Shown here: piece by piece, positions 7,741 through 15,987 of the stretch
Layout of the letters: every line of letters starts with the position of its first letter
Position numbering within the stretch: the stretch's first letter is position 1
NCBI RefSeq assembly: GCF_026191725.2
Contig: NZ_CP120863.1
Span: 4,010,001-4,074,000, forward strand
Direction: 5' to 3'
From: Roseibium porphyridii
GTDB taxonomy: Bacteria > Pseudomonadota > Alphaproteobacteria > Rhizobiales > Stappiaceae
DNA: 64,000 nt
Position numbers and translations under genes: made by a program
The notes under the pieces: model-generated
Databases searched by the model: none
What the model was told of the DNA's origin: nothing
What the model saw: only the letters and a program-made list of their open reading frames with translations

Positions 7741-9525
7741 TCACTCAAGTGAGCTGTCCAAAGACAGCACCGGCGTCTCGAGAACACGTCCCTTGAAGAC
7801 ATCAACGATGCCGACATCGCTCAGGCGTGGTCCCGCATTGCAGACCAAAGATGCGCCGAAGAGTGCCTTGAACACCAGATAGGGCGGCTCCCAGTCGACC
7901 AAGGCATCGAGAGCTTGGCGCAGAGCGGCGAAGCGCACGGCGATCTCCGACAGCGGTGCTTCGCTCACCAGGCCCGCCAAGGGAAGTTCTATTTTTTCAA
8001 TCACTTCGCCTTTGGCGACCACGCACATTCCGCCGTTTGAAGACCGGACAGTATTGGCGGCCAGAGCCATGTCAGAAGGATCACGGCCGAAGACTGTCAG
8101 GTTGTGGCTGTCATGGGAAACGGTTGTTGCAAAGGCGCCGCGCCACCTGCCCCACTTTTCCAGAAAGGCGACCCGGACGGGCGCATTTTGCCCGTAGCGG
8201 TTCGCAACGGCCATACGGATCATGTCGTCAGGGAGGATCAGCTTGCCCGCCTCCACATCGACCGTTTTTGACCCCCAGACCGGAAAACGCGGTTTTGAAA
8301 GAACCGCGATCTGTGCGCTGGAGCCGGGAGCCTGAATTTCAAAATCATCAGCCTGAAATTCGGCGACGGACACGGAATTGCGCAGCGCAGCCGGCGGCTC
8401 GGTGCTGCGGCAGGGCGTTGTCAGATTGCCATCTTCAGAGACAGTTTTGCCATCTGCAACAACAAGGCTCGGCTTCACCTGCGCAAGATCGTCAAGGAGA
8501 ACGATGTCGGCACGTTTGCCCGGCGCGATCAGGCCAAGGTCGGGTCGCCGTATGCGCGTTGCCGCATTGAGAGTTGCTGCGCGGTAAGCCCACTCCGAGG
8601 GAAGTCCGAAATGGATCATGAGACGGATGACGTTGTCGAGACCGCCCTGGCGCTGAAGATCGTCCGGGAAGACGTCGTCGGTGCAGAGTGTGAGCGTTTG
8701 CGGAAGATGGCCCAAGTCGAGAATGGCCTTGGCAAATTCCGGCAGGAGATGTTCGTGCGAACCGCGCAATTCAACGGTCATACCGGCTTCAAGGCGTGCA
8801 ATCAGATCTTCGGCTGAAGACAGTTCATGGTCTGTCTCAACACCGGCTGCGGCATAGGCCGACAATGCGCCGTCGTTCAGACCGCGCGCGTGTCCGCACA
8901 CACGTTTACCGCTTGCCAGACCGGCATTCACGATGCCCTGAACCCTGTCGTTGCCATTCAAAAGCGGCTGCATTGTCATCAACTCCGCAGCGCCATGGAT
9001 GTCAGGTCTTGCCAGAAGCTCTGTCAGCAGATCCGGGTCAAAGTCGCCTCCGCTCGCCTCGAACCCGGGTGCGGACGGAACGCATGTGGGCGCAAGGGTA
9101 AGCAAGCGCAACGGCACCTCCTTGCCGGCGTCAATCGCATAATCAACCCCGGCAAGACCGCATGCGTTGGCGAATTCATGCGGATCCCAGACAATGGTGG
9201 TCACGCCGCGCGGAACCACGGCAGCAGCATATTCAGCTGGTGTCACCATCGAGCTTTCAACATGCATGTGCGTGTCGATAAAACCGGGCACCACGTAACG
9301 GCCTCCGGCATCGAGACTTGCAATTGCATCGGGCTTTGAGCCTGCTTTTCGAACGCTGGCGATGAGCCCGCCGACAATGCCAATATCGGCGTCCCGTTCC
9401 CGGCCCGTGACCATGTCCAACAACCGCGCGTTCGATATGAGGAGATCGAACGGTGCAAGACCCTGGGCAGCTCTCACAGCGCGGGCCCGCAGTTCCGGCG
9501 CGTTGATGTTGCTATCTTGGGCCAT
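7741..9525 (-). CDS. ade: Adenine deaminase (AdeC/Ade type)
   Basis: A 594-residue metal-dependent amidohydrolase converting adenine to hypoxanthine and ammonia in purine salvage. Diagnostic blocks are VPGFIDTHMHVESSMVTP with the HMH metal site, the VVPRGVTTIVWDPHE loop, and LCTDDVFPDDL with the metal-binding aspartate. The C-terminal half carries the small beta domain typical of adenine deaminases, and the length is normal for the family. ATG 9525 has GGGAGG upstream and lies 14 bases inside the end of the nucleoside hydrolase gene, so this is the last gene of that operon. Together the two enzymes would take adenosine to adenine and then hypoxanthine. It is unrelated in family to the adenosine deaminase-like gene of the island next door. 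Confidence 0.93.
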   Translation of the reverse strand: MAQDSNINAPELRARAVRAAQGLAPFDLLISNARLLDMVTGRERDADIGIVGGLIASVRKAGSKPDAIASLDAGGRYVVPGFIDTHMHVESSMVTPAEYAAAVVPRGVTTIVWDPHEFANACGLAGVDYAIDAGKEVPLRLLTLAPTCVPSAPGFEASGGDFDPDLLTELLARPDIHGAAELMTMQPLLNGNDRVQGIVNAGLASGKRVCGHARGLNDGALSAYAAAGVETDHELSSAEDLIARLEAGMTVELRGSHEHLLPEFAKAILDLGHLPQTLTLCTDDVFPDDLQRQGGLDNVIRLMIHFGLPSEWAYRAATLNAATRIRRPDLGLIAPGKRADIVLLDDLAQVKPSLVVADGKTVSEDGNLTTPCRSTEPPAALRNSVSVAEFQADDFEIQAPGSSAQIAVLSKPRFPVWGSKTVDVEAGKLILPDDMIRMAVANRYGQNAPVRVAFLEKWGRWRGAFATTVSHDSHNLTVFGRDPSDMALAANTVRSSNGGMCVVAKGEVIEKIELPLAGLVSEAPLSEIAVRFAALRQALDALVDWEPPYLVFKALFGASLVCNAGPRLSDVGIVDVFKGRVLETPVLSLDSSLE

Positions 9526-10420
9526 CCATGGCCTCCCGTTTCAATGCACTCAGACAGAGCCGGGCAAGATTGGTTCCGGCAGTTGTTGCAAGTCTCACTT
9601 TGGACGCTGCGACGTGCGAGACGTTCGTTGCGCCGTAACTCTCGTCAGATTTGGTCGACACTTCAACGGCGCATGGCGAAAAGCCTATGCAGTCCGGCTG
9701 CGCCGCTGCCAGTGCGGCCAGAGGATCGTAGATCGCCATTGCGGGCCGCCCGCGCTCCAAGGCAATGTCGAGATAACCTCCGAGAAGGTCACCGGTTAGC
9801 GGGTCCGTCAGGGGCATGTCCTTTGGTCCAAAGGTCACTTTTCGGCAAAATGACAGATCGACAATGTCGAACCGAATGCCGGTCGACAGCACATAGGCCA
9901 ATGCGTCTGCGTCCGCAAAGGCATTGTACTCCGCCAGAGGCGTGTGGTTTCCCTTGCCCGCGCTTCCCCCCATCCAGATCAGCCGCGTTATCCGGTCAGC
10001 CAGTTCGGGCGACTGCTGCAAAAGCAAAGCAATATTGGTCAGTGGCCCAAGCGCCAAAACCTCGCGTTCAGCACCTGTGTCCTCTAAAAGCCAGTTTGCA
10101 AGAGCCTGAACCGCACCTTCAGAAGGCGCGTTGGTATCCGGTTTTGGCAGCACCATTCCCCTGGTTCTGATGCCTGTCGGGCCCAAGATGCGCTCAGCGG
10201 TTTCCAACGGACGCTTCAGGGGCTTTGCTGCTCCCTGCCATACCGGCCAGTCGAACCCGTAAGCGGTCTTGGCGCCCATTGCGTTGACTGTTACCTGAGC
10301 AAGCGGTGCGTTTCCCGCAACAAGGGAGACGCCAGCCACATTCCGCCCAAGATGCCTCAGCACGAGAAGTGCCCACAGGTCGTCAAACCCGAAATCCGTA
10401 TCGACCCAAATTGCTGTCAC
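9512..10420 (-). CDS. Nucleoside hydrolase (IunH-like)
   Basis: A 302-residue inosine/uridine-preferring nucleoside hydrolase homologue, splitting ribonucleosides into base and ribose in the cytoplasm. The N-terminal Ca2+-binding motif reads DTDFGFDD, against the usual DTDPGxDD: the aspartates are kept but the proline is Phe. EVLALGPLTNIALLLQQ and IWMGGS are further family blocks, and EYNAFADADA is the usual substrate loop. The start is GTG, overlapping the stop of the ATPase gene by four bases. Its place between an importer and an adenine deaminase points to adenosine or another purine nucleoside as substrate. It is slightly short at the C-terminus compared with the roughly 310-320 residues usual for the family. 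Confidence 0.88.
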   Translation of the reverse strand: MTAIWVDTDFGFDDLWALLVLRHLGRNVAGVSLVAGNAPLAQVTVNAMGAKTAYGFDWPVWQGAAKPLKRPLETAERILGPTGIRTRGMVLPKPDTNAPSEGAVQALANWLLEDTGAEREVLALGPLTNIALLLQQSPELADRITRLIWMGGSAGKGNHTPLAEYNAFADADALAYVLSTGIRFDIVDLSFCRKVTFGPKDMPLTDPLTGDLLGGYLDIALERGRPAMAIYDPLAALAAAQPDCIGFSPCAVEVSTKSDESYGATNVSHVAASKVRLATTAGTNLARLCLSALKREAMDGPR

Positions 10421-11430
10421 GCTGCCAATTGCCGTGCGGTTGCCTGGGGAAGATCAAATGCAACCTGCTCGCCAAGCGGCACTTCAGGAAGCTCGATTGA
10501 GGCATCGGCCTTGATCTGCCCCAGAGGACTGTCGATCACGTATTCCCGGTGGTCGCCGGCAAAACTGCTTGCAATCACCCGGCCGGTGTGTGGCCCCTTC
10601 CCGACCGCGACACCGCTCGGGCGCCAGGCGAGCATGGGGGCGGTGACTTCAGAGCCAAGCGGCAATCGACCATGGTCAGAGACAAGATCTGTTCCCTCCA
10701 TCCGGAAGATATTCTCAAACCCCATGAAGTTTGCTGCAAACGCTGTGCTGGGTTCGGCATAAAGCTCTGACGGCGACCCCAGTTGCTCAATCCTGCCATC
10801 CTTCATCAACACGACCCGATCAGCCAGGGCCAGGGCCTCTGATTGGTCGTGAGTCACAAAAACCATTGTAATTCCGGTGTCCTTTTGCACCCGCTGCAAT
10901 TCATTGCGCATCTCCAGCCGAAGTCGTGCATCCAGGTTGGACAGCGGTTCATCAAGCAGGAGGACCTTGGGTTCCATCACCAGAGATCTGGCGAGCGCCA
11001 GGCGCTGTTGCTGTCCGCCGGACATTTCGGCAGGCTTGCGGGCTTCAAAGCCCTTCAGGCCAACCGTTGCCATGCCGGCTTCCGTTTTGGCCCGCACCTG
11101 TGCATCCGGCAACTTGCGAAGCCGGAGCCCGAACGCGACGTTCTCAAAGGCACTGAGATGAGGAAAGAGCGCATAGGACTGGAATACAAGACCGATGCCC
11201 CGCTTGTTTGCCGGTGTCCGGGTCACGTCCGCACCGTCGATCATGATCTTCCCGCCTGTCGGCGTCAAAAGCCCGGCAATTGCGCGCATGGTGGTTGTCT
11301 TGCCACAGCCCGATGGGCCCAACAAGGCGATCAGTTCGCCCTTTCGAATATCCAGATTGAGATCCGGCACCGCAACCGTCTGCCCGTAGGAGAGCGTGAG
11401 ATCCGACAATGAAACGAATGCGTTAGACAT
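10417..11430 (-). CDS. ABC importer ATPase (PotA-like)
   Basis: A 337-residue ATP-binding subunit of a spermidine/putrescine/iron type importer. It has Walker A GPSGCGKTT, a Q loop (VFQSYALFPHL), the signature MSGGQQQRLALARSL, Walker B VLLLDEPLSNLD and the switch His in VTHDQ. A C-terminal TOBE-like domain follows (about 240-337). The frame is open 102 codons further upstream, but the natural start is ATG 11430 (MSNAFVSLSDLTLSYG), which overlaps the preceding permease gene by eight bases. It powers the two permeases encoded just upstream in the operon. The substrate is judged from neighbours as purine nucleoside or base, not polyamine. Confidence 0.92.
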   Translation of the reverse strand: MSNAFVSLSDLTLSYGQTVAVPDLNLDIRKGELIALLGPSGCGKTTTMRAIAGLLTPTGGKIMIDGADVTRTPANKRGIGLVFQSYALFPHLSAFENVAFGLRLRKLPDAQVRAKTEAGMATVGLKGFEARKPAEMSGGQQQRLALARSLVMEPKVLLLDEPLSNLDARLRLEMRNELQRVQKDTGITMVFVTHDQSEALALADRVVLMKDGRIEQLGSPSELYAEPSTAFAANFMGFENIFRMEGTDLVSDHGRLPLGSEVTAPMLAWRPSGVAVGKGPHTGRVIASSFAGDHREYVIDSPLGQIKADASIELPEVPLGEQVAFDLPQATARQLAA

Positions 11431-12199
11431 AACGAGAGAACCCCAGAAGTCGTTCGGCGGCAAATACAATGGCGACCGACATGAAGGCCAGCAGAGCCGA
11501 CAGCGCTGCAACCGACGGATCGAAGGTGATTTCCATATAGGACAGCATGTCGATCGGAAGCGTGCGCACGCCAGGTCCGGACAAGAACAACGAAGCCGGA
11601 ACCTCGTTGAAGCTGGTGACGAAACCCAGAATGAAGGCTGCCAGAATGCCTCCCCTGATGTTGGGAAGGACAACCCTGGTGAACGCCTGCAGCCGGGTAC
11701 AGCCGAGAATGACCGCAGCCTCTTCCATATCGGCACGCAGATTGTTCAGGCTCGAGGACACAACACGCACCGCATAGGGCAGCACCAGAGCGGTGTGTGT
11801 CGCGAAAAGCGCCATGGTGATCGTGACATCAAGCGGCACAACGAAGTAACGCAGAAGCGCGAGCCCAACGATGATGCCGGGGACGATGATTGGCGCTGCA
11901 ACAATCGTTCGGATGGTCTCTGCGCCGGGCAGATCATAGCGGTTGAGCGCGTAGGCAGCCGGGATGCCGATCAACAGCGCTGCCAACGTGCCAAAGATCG
12001 CAAGGAACATCGACAAGGCAAAGCTGGCTCGAAAGCTCTCCACCGTGAAGACCTTGGCGTACCATTTGAGAGACAGGCCCTGAGGCGGGAAAGACAAAGC
12101 CTCTCCAGCTGAAGCGCCTGCGAGAATGACGATCAGGAACGGGCCGATCAGGAATGTGAGCGTTGCACCCAGAATGAGCCAGACAGTTAAACGGGACAC
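11423..12199 (-). CDS. ABC importer permease (PotC-like)
   Basis: A 258-residue inner-membrane permease of the BPD_transp_1 family with about six membrane segments. The EAA coupling motif is near residues 170-190 (EEAAVILGCTRLQAFTRVVLP), where the ATPase docks. The start is GTG 12199, supported by GGAGGT just upstream, three bases after the stop of the partner permease. It forms the membrane channel with that protein. Its C-terminal end overlaps the ATPase gene. Confidence 0.9.
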   Translation of the reverse strand: MSRLTVWLILGATLTFLIGPFLIVILAGASAGEALSFPPQGLSLKWYAKVFTVESFRASFALSMFLAIFGTLAALLIGIPAAYALNRYDLPGAETIRTIVAAPIIVPGIIVGLALLRYFVVPLDVTITMALFATHTALVLPYAVRVVSSSLNNLRADMEEAAVILGCTRLQAFTRVVLPNIRGGILAAFILGFVTSFNEVPASLFLSGPGVRTLPIDMLSYMEITFDPSVAALSALLAFMSVAIVFAAERLLGFSRYV

Positions 12200-12202
12200 G
12201 GT

Positions 12203-13027
12203 CTACCTCCGCACCGAGGCAATGCGCTTCAGGACCAGATTGGCCGAGAAACACATGACGATCAGGATCATGGCAATAACGCTTGCCGACACGAAGTCGT
12301 TTGAAACATTGACCTTCTGGTAGAGTAGCGTCTCCAGCATTAGGACCTTCGATCCTCCCAAAATGGCCGGTGTGATGTAGGCCGTAAGCGCGCCGGTAAA
12401 GACCAGCGTACCGCCAATGACCAGCCCCTCCTTGGTCAGCGGCAGGATCACCCGGAAAAAGACCTGGAACCAGCTGGCGCCCAGCACACGAGCTGCCGGA
12501 ACAACGTCGCGGGGGATGTTCTCCATGGCGGAAACCAGGGAAATGATCATGAGCGGCAGAAACAATTGAAGAAGACCAATGAAGACAGCCGTTTCAGTGA
12601 ACAGCAGACGAATGGGCAACTCCGACAGGCCGAGCCCGACTATCACGTCGTTGACGATGCCGGTACGACCCAGAATGACAATCCAGGCATAAGTCCGGGC
12701 AACGGGAGAAATCATCAGCGGCAGAACAACGAGTCCAAATATGCGACCGCGTGAGGTTGCCGGCAGGTTGACGATGCAGAACGCGGCCGCATAACCGATC
12801 ACAGCAGACGTGCCGGCGACCAGAATTCCGAGTTTGAGCGTGCGGAAAAAGACGCTTTGGTTCAAAGGCTCGGAGAAGAAATCAACATAGCCCTGCAGGC
12901 TCCAGGCCCCGCTCTCAGCCTGAAAGGCAACAGACAACAGGATGCCAACCGGCACCAGGAACACAAGAAACGTGAAAAGCGCGGCAGGCAGGGCAAGCGC
13001 CAGTCCTTCTGCGCGGTTGAGAAACAT
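12203..13027 (-). CDS. ABC importer permease (PotB-like)
   Basis: A 274-residue inner-membrane permease with six predicted helices and the EAA-type loop MENIPRDVVPAARVLGASWF (about 170-190). It is the first of the two permeases in the operon, separated from the binding-protein gene by a 60-bp gap that holds a strong hairpin. It pairs with the downstream PotC-like permease. The N-terminal helix FTFLVFLVPVGILLSVAF is typical of this subfamily. Confidence 0.9.
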   Translation of the reverse strand: MFLNRAEGLALALPAALFTFLVFLVPVGILLSVAFQAESGAWSLQGYVDFFSEPLNQSVFFRTLKLGILVAGTSAVIGYAAAFCIVNLPATSRGRIFGLVVLPLMISPVARTYAWIVILGRTGIVNDVIVGLGLSELPIRLLFTETAVFIGLLQLFLPLMIISLVSAMENIPRDVVPAARVLGASWFQVFFRVILPLTKEGLVIGGTLVFTGALTAYITPAILGGSKVLMLETLLYQKVNVSNDFVSASVIAMILIVMCFSANLVLKRIASVRR

Positions 13028-13056
13028 GAGGAAGCTCCGGGCGAATGGGCGTGGGA

Positions 13057-13077
13057 GGGCGGTCGGTCTGACCGCCC
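13057..13077 (-). repeat. Intercistronic hairpin after the binding-protein gene
   Basis: GGGCGGTC and GACCGCCC form an eight-base-pair stem with the five-base loop GGTCT, lying between the stop of the solute-binding protein gene and the permease start. There is no T run, so it is not a standard terminator. Such hairpins often stabilise the 3' end of the binding-protein message and let that protein be made in excess over the membrane parts. Confidence 0.55.
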
Positions 13078-13087
13078 CCGATCGTCT

Positions 13088-14107
13088 TTAACGGATGACC
13101 TCATTGTTCCACTGGTCGACCCATGCATCGCGGTTGGCGATGATGACGGCTGGGTCGAGAATGTTGAGCGAGTTAATGAGTTCAGCCCCGTAGGTCAGAT
13201 TTTCCGCCACTTCATCGCTGACCTTCACGTCCCTATTTGCCGGGCTGTCAATCAGAGCCTCGGCGATCCGGGTCTGAACTTCTGTTGAAAGCCAATAGTC
13301 CATGAGCTTATAGGCCAGTTCTTCATTGCCGTTGTTGGCGGTCATGATCATGACATTCATGCCGCCTGCCTGGCCTTCTTTCGGATCAGCCCATGCGAAG
13401 GGAAGCGGAGAACTCTTGAAGCGGCTCCAGGCGAAGCGGCCGACAGGCGCAGCGATGACTTCTTCCTGGTTCATGAGCTGCGCGAGCTCGGAAGACCGGG
13501 AGTAGAAGGTCACGATGTCATCAGCGTGTTTGCCGATCTCCGAAATCGTCGCACTAAAATCACCCGGATCGCCGCCTTCAGCCTTGTTGAGCATCATCAA
13601 GGTGAGCGGCCCTTGTGTCCCGGTGATGTTCGGTAGGGAAACATTGCCGGCCAGCTTTTCGCCCAGCAGGTCGTTCCAGCTCTCAATGCTCACCAGGTCT
13701 TTGCGATAAACGATTGAACTTGCATAGAAAGTGTAGCCAACAGCCATGCTGTCGCCAATCGGATCCTGTGCGGCCGGATAAAGCTTGTCGAAGCTTTGAA
13801 GCTTTGACGTATCAATTGACTGGAGAAGACCCTTGCGCGCAAGGCTCAGTGCGTCGTGGGAGGAAATCACGGCCATGTCGATCACCGGGTCCGCCGCATT
13901 CGCCTCGATCTTGGCCATGCGCTCCACGGAGTTTCCGGTTTCAATCACCAGTTCACAGCCGCACATCTCTTCAAAGGGATCATACAGCGCTTCTTTGTAG
14001 GCATCCTGAGCGAAGGAATAGACCGAGATGGTAAGCTTGTCTTGTGCTGCCGCGCCGGTCGCAGTGAGAGCTGCACTCAGCGCAAGGATTGATATGTACT
14101 TGGTCAT
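13088..14107 (-). CDS. Periplasmic solute-binding protein (PotD/extracellular type)
   Basis: A 339-residue exported protein with a clear Sec signal peptide (KYISILALSAALTATGAAAQ, cut after AAA). The mature part has two lobes typical of the SBP_bac_8/PotD group, with blocks such as TISVYSFAQDAYKEALYDPF and MAVGYTFYASSIVYRKDLV. It delivers the ligand to the permease pair encoded downstream. The start ATG overlaps the stop of the LacI gene by four bases (ATGA), an unusual coupling of regulator and transporter. The ligand is not readable; purine-converting enzymes at the end of the operon suggest a nucleoside or base. Confidence 0.9.
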   Translation of the reverse strand: MTKYISILALSAALTATGAAAQDKLTISVYSFAQDAYKEALYDPFEEMCGCELVIETGNSVERMAKIEANAADPVIDMAVISSHDALSLARKGLLQSIDTSKLQSFDKLYPAAQDPIGDSMAVGYTFYASSIVYRKDLVSIESWNDLLGEKLAGNVSLPNITGTQGPLTLMMLNKAEGGDPGDFSATISEIGKHADDIVTFYSRSSELAQLMNQEEVIAAPVGRFAWSRFKSSPLPFAWADPKEGQAGGMNVMIMTANNGNEELAYKLMDYWLSTEVQTRIAEALIDSPANRDVKVSDEVAENLTYGAELINSLNILDPAVIIANRDAWVDQWNNEVIR

Positions 14108-15081
14108 TGAGGTCGTCTCCTTGTTAAAAGCTGGCTCGGGATAGATGTTGATTGCCGTACCACCAATCGCATTGGCACGGTTTCCCCTTCTTGAGCCGGT
14201 GTTTCGCCGCTGATTTTGGCTGAGATGATGTCAATCGCGCGGCTGGCGATTTCGTCGACATTCTGGGCAACCGTCGTGAGCGCCGGATGCATGATTGAAG
14301 AAAAAGACATGTTGTCGAAGCCTGTCAGGCTGACCTGGTCCGGGACGGAAATCTGCACGCGCATCAGTTCGGTGCGCACCTGCAGCGCAATCAGGTCTGA
14401 AGTGGCCATGATCGCTGTTGCGCCTGCCTGAACCTTTTCGACAGACCGTTCAATGCCCGCTTCACCCCAAAATACATCGACATCAATGTCCGAAGGCAAG
14501 GCGCTGCGCATCCCGGCAATGCGGTCACGCTGCACTTCGGAGACTTCGTCCCCGCCCAGGATGACGATCTTGCGATGTCCGATATCCAAAATGTGCCGGG
14601 CAACCAGCGCACCGCCACCCGCATGATCCGCCGAGACTGAGTTTCCAGGGTCAGAAGCTGTGTTCAACACCGCAATCGGCACAGGCATCGGATCCGGTGT
14701 CGTGCCTTTTTGCGGCACGACGATAAGGCCGTCCACGCCCCGATCCAGCAGTCTGCGCAATGCTTCGGTTTGCTCGTCCGCACTGCCCCGCGAATCCGCA
14801 ATCAGAATGCCAAGTTTTCTCTTGTCGGCTTCCATTGAGAGCGTCTGGGCGATGCGCGGAAACAACGGGTTGGTCAGGTCCGGCATGACCAGACCAAGAA
14901 TACCGGTCTGCCCCGTCTTGAGAGCGCGGGCCGCTGTGCTGGGACGATATCCAAGTTCATCCGCTCTTGCCCGGATACGCGTGACCAACTCCTCAGAAAC
15001 ACGTCCCTTGCCGGTCAACGCGTTCGAAATCGTTGCGGTCGACACGCCAATGTCGTTGGCAATTTGCTTGATGCTGACCAT
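14104..15081 (-). CDS. LacI-family transcriptional regulator, first gene of the purine operon
   Basis: A 325-residue regulator with the LacI helix-turn-helix at the N-terminus (SIKQIANDIGVSTATISNAL, hinge helix YRPSTAARALKTG) and a periplasmic-binding-protein-like sensor domain. ATG 15081 is preferred: a GGGGG stretch lies about eight bases upstream; a GTG three bases earlier is also possible. It heads the operon it is expected to control, and two LacI-type operator candidates lie 13-70 bp upstream of its start, so autoregulation is likely. The probable inducer is a purine, base or nucleoside, by analogy with PurR-like members; this is inference. Confidence 0.9.
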   Translation of the reverse strand: MVSIKQIANDIGVSTATISNALTGKGRVSEELVTRIRARADELGYRPSTAARALKTGQTGILGLVMPDLTNPLFPRIAQTLSMEADKRKLGILIADSRGSADEQTEALRRLLDRGVDGLIVVPQKGTTPDPMPVPIAVLNTASDPGNSVSADHAGGGALVARHILDIGHRKIVILGGDEVSEVQRDRIAGMRSALPSDIDVDVFWGEAGIERSVEKVQAGATAIMATSDLIALQVRTELMRVQISVPDQVSLTGFDNMSFSSIMHPALTTVAQNVDEIASRAIDIISAKISGETPAQEGETVPMRLVVRQSTSIPSQLLTRRRPQ

Positions 15082-15093
15082 CACGCCCCCAAT

Positions 15094-15109
15094 GCTTTAA
15101 CGATTAAGC
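15094..15109. promoter_or_regulatory. Candidate LacI-type operator, proximal
   Basis: GCTTTAACGATTAAGC is an imperfect palindrome centred on CG (half sites GCTTTAA and, reversed, GCTTAAT: five of seven bases agree). A central CG with flanking A/T is the mark of LacI-family operators. It lies 13 bp upstream of the lacI-type gene, within the expected leader. Confidence 0.45.
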
Positions 15110-15139
15110 AAGCTCGCTAACGCAAAGTCAACGCTTAAG

Positions 15140-15151
15140 TTAATCGATTAA
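15140..15151. promoter_or_regulatory. Candidate LacI-type operator, distal
   Basis: TTAATCGATTAA is a perfect 12-bp palindrome centred on CG, matching the AANCGNTT core of LacI-family operators. Its centre is about 44 bp from that of the proximal site, roughly four helical turns, allowing cooperative binding by a dimer pair. Confidence 0.5.
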
Positions 15152-15747
15152 TCAGAATCTTGGATCGAGAAATCTTTAAAGCCCTGCCGGCAGGAATTTC
15201 CAGTGTTTTGGAGTGTGCAGCGGCTGGCCAAAAGTGCCGGTTGGCATCACTTGAGGACCAAAACGACAGACGAACAAAAGGCGACTTGCGTTTCCAGATC
15301 GCAATTGTTCCGTCGCACAGATGGCTGCTATGCGCAGGAGCAAACTCAAGGCCTGGAAGACAACAGCCGCCCTTGCCGGAATTGACGGTCCGCAGGCATC
15401 TCTTTTGCGTCAAAGAATGGACACTTTGTGCCAGACTGGCCGGACATCGGACACCTTGGTTGGATGGGAGGCAACAGCTCCTGTCACAGGCCAAACAGCT
15501 CTCAAAACAGGGAGTTAGGGCATACAGCGCCGATACTGATCATACTTGAGTCAAGGCAAGCAGTGACAAAGCAAGCTGAAAATAGATCTAAATTAATTCC
15601 ACAATTTTAGCTCCAAAATTTCAACTTATCGACGAAATCAATTTCTAGAATCGCAAACATAATAACAAAGACGGGGCGGGAACTCTAAACGAACGCACTT
15701 GCAAGGATAAATACTTGCAAGCGCAGACTTGAGGAAAGAGATTCCAG
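15152..15747 (+). other. Gene-free stretch before the lipoprotein gene
   Basis: About 600 bp in which I see no supported gene. A plus-strand frame of 129 codons (15160-15549) and an overlapping minus frame exist, but neither has recognisable motifs, a good ribosome binding site or normal composition. The last 150 bp are AT-rich and probably hold the promoter of the lipoprotein gene. The block may be decayed coding DNA. Confidence 0.4.
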
Positions 15748-15945
15748 ATGAAAAGCGCGTTCATGGTTGTTGTTGCTGCGTCACTACTTGGGCTTGCCGC
15801 TTGCAATGGCGAAAACTCCAATCAACCCAATGGGGCTTCACAGGGGAATGAGAGTGTTGCTCCCCAGAGCTCTGCACCAAGCGACGGCGCGCCGGCCGTC
15901 GGCGATACGGACACCACCCAGTCATCCGCTCCAACGGCGCAATAG
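15748..15945 (+). CDS. Small lipoprotein of unknown function
   Basis: A 65-residue protein with a lipoprotein signal: Lys near the start, a hydrophobic core (FMVVVAASLLG) and the lipobox LAAC with Cys19. The mature 47 residues are Ser/Gln/Asn/Pro/Ala-rich and look disordered, with no recognised domain. A ribosome binding site (GAGGAAAGAG) precedes the ATG, and a perfect 26-bp palindrome follows the stop, so it is a single-gene unit. It may be a small envelope or entericidin-like lipoprotein; no function is claimed. Confidence 0.7.
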   Translation: MKSAFMVVVAASLLGLAACNGENSNQPNGASQGNESVAPQSSAPSDGAPAVGDTDTTQSSAPTAQ

Positions 15946-15961
15946 TCCATGCACGTTCTTT

Positions 15962-15987
15962 CAAGGTGGCCGGTACCGGCCACCTTG
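15962..15987 (+). terminator. 26-bp perfect palindrome after the lipoprotein gene
   Basis: CAAGGTGGCCGGT is followed directly by its reverse complement, giving a perfect 26-bp palindrome 16 bp after the stop. As RNA it would make a strong GC-rich stem (about 11 pairs with a tight loop). Only a short TTGTT follows, so termination would be weak; a two-fold protein-binding site is the alternative reading. Confidence 0.5.

Noticed and set aside
7368..7882. Short frames in the gap between komC and adenine deaminase
   Set aside because: No motifs, no ribosome binding sites, and the last one overlaps the 3' end of the adenine deaminase gene.
15135..15549. Overlapping frames of 119 and 129 codons upstream of the lipoprotein gene
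   Set aside because: Both lack motifs and have unusual composition; two opposite frames in the same place usually mean non-coding DNA.
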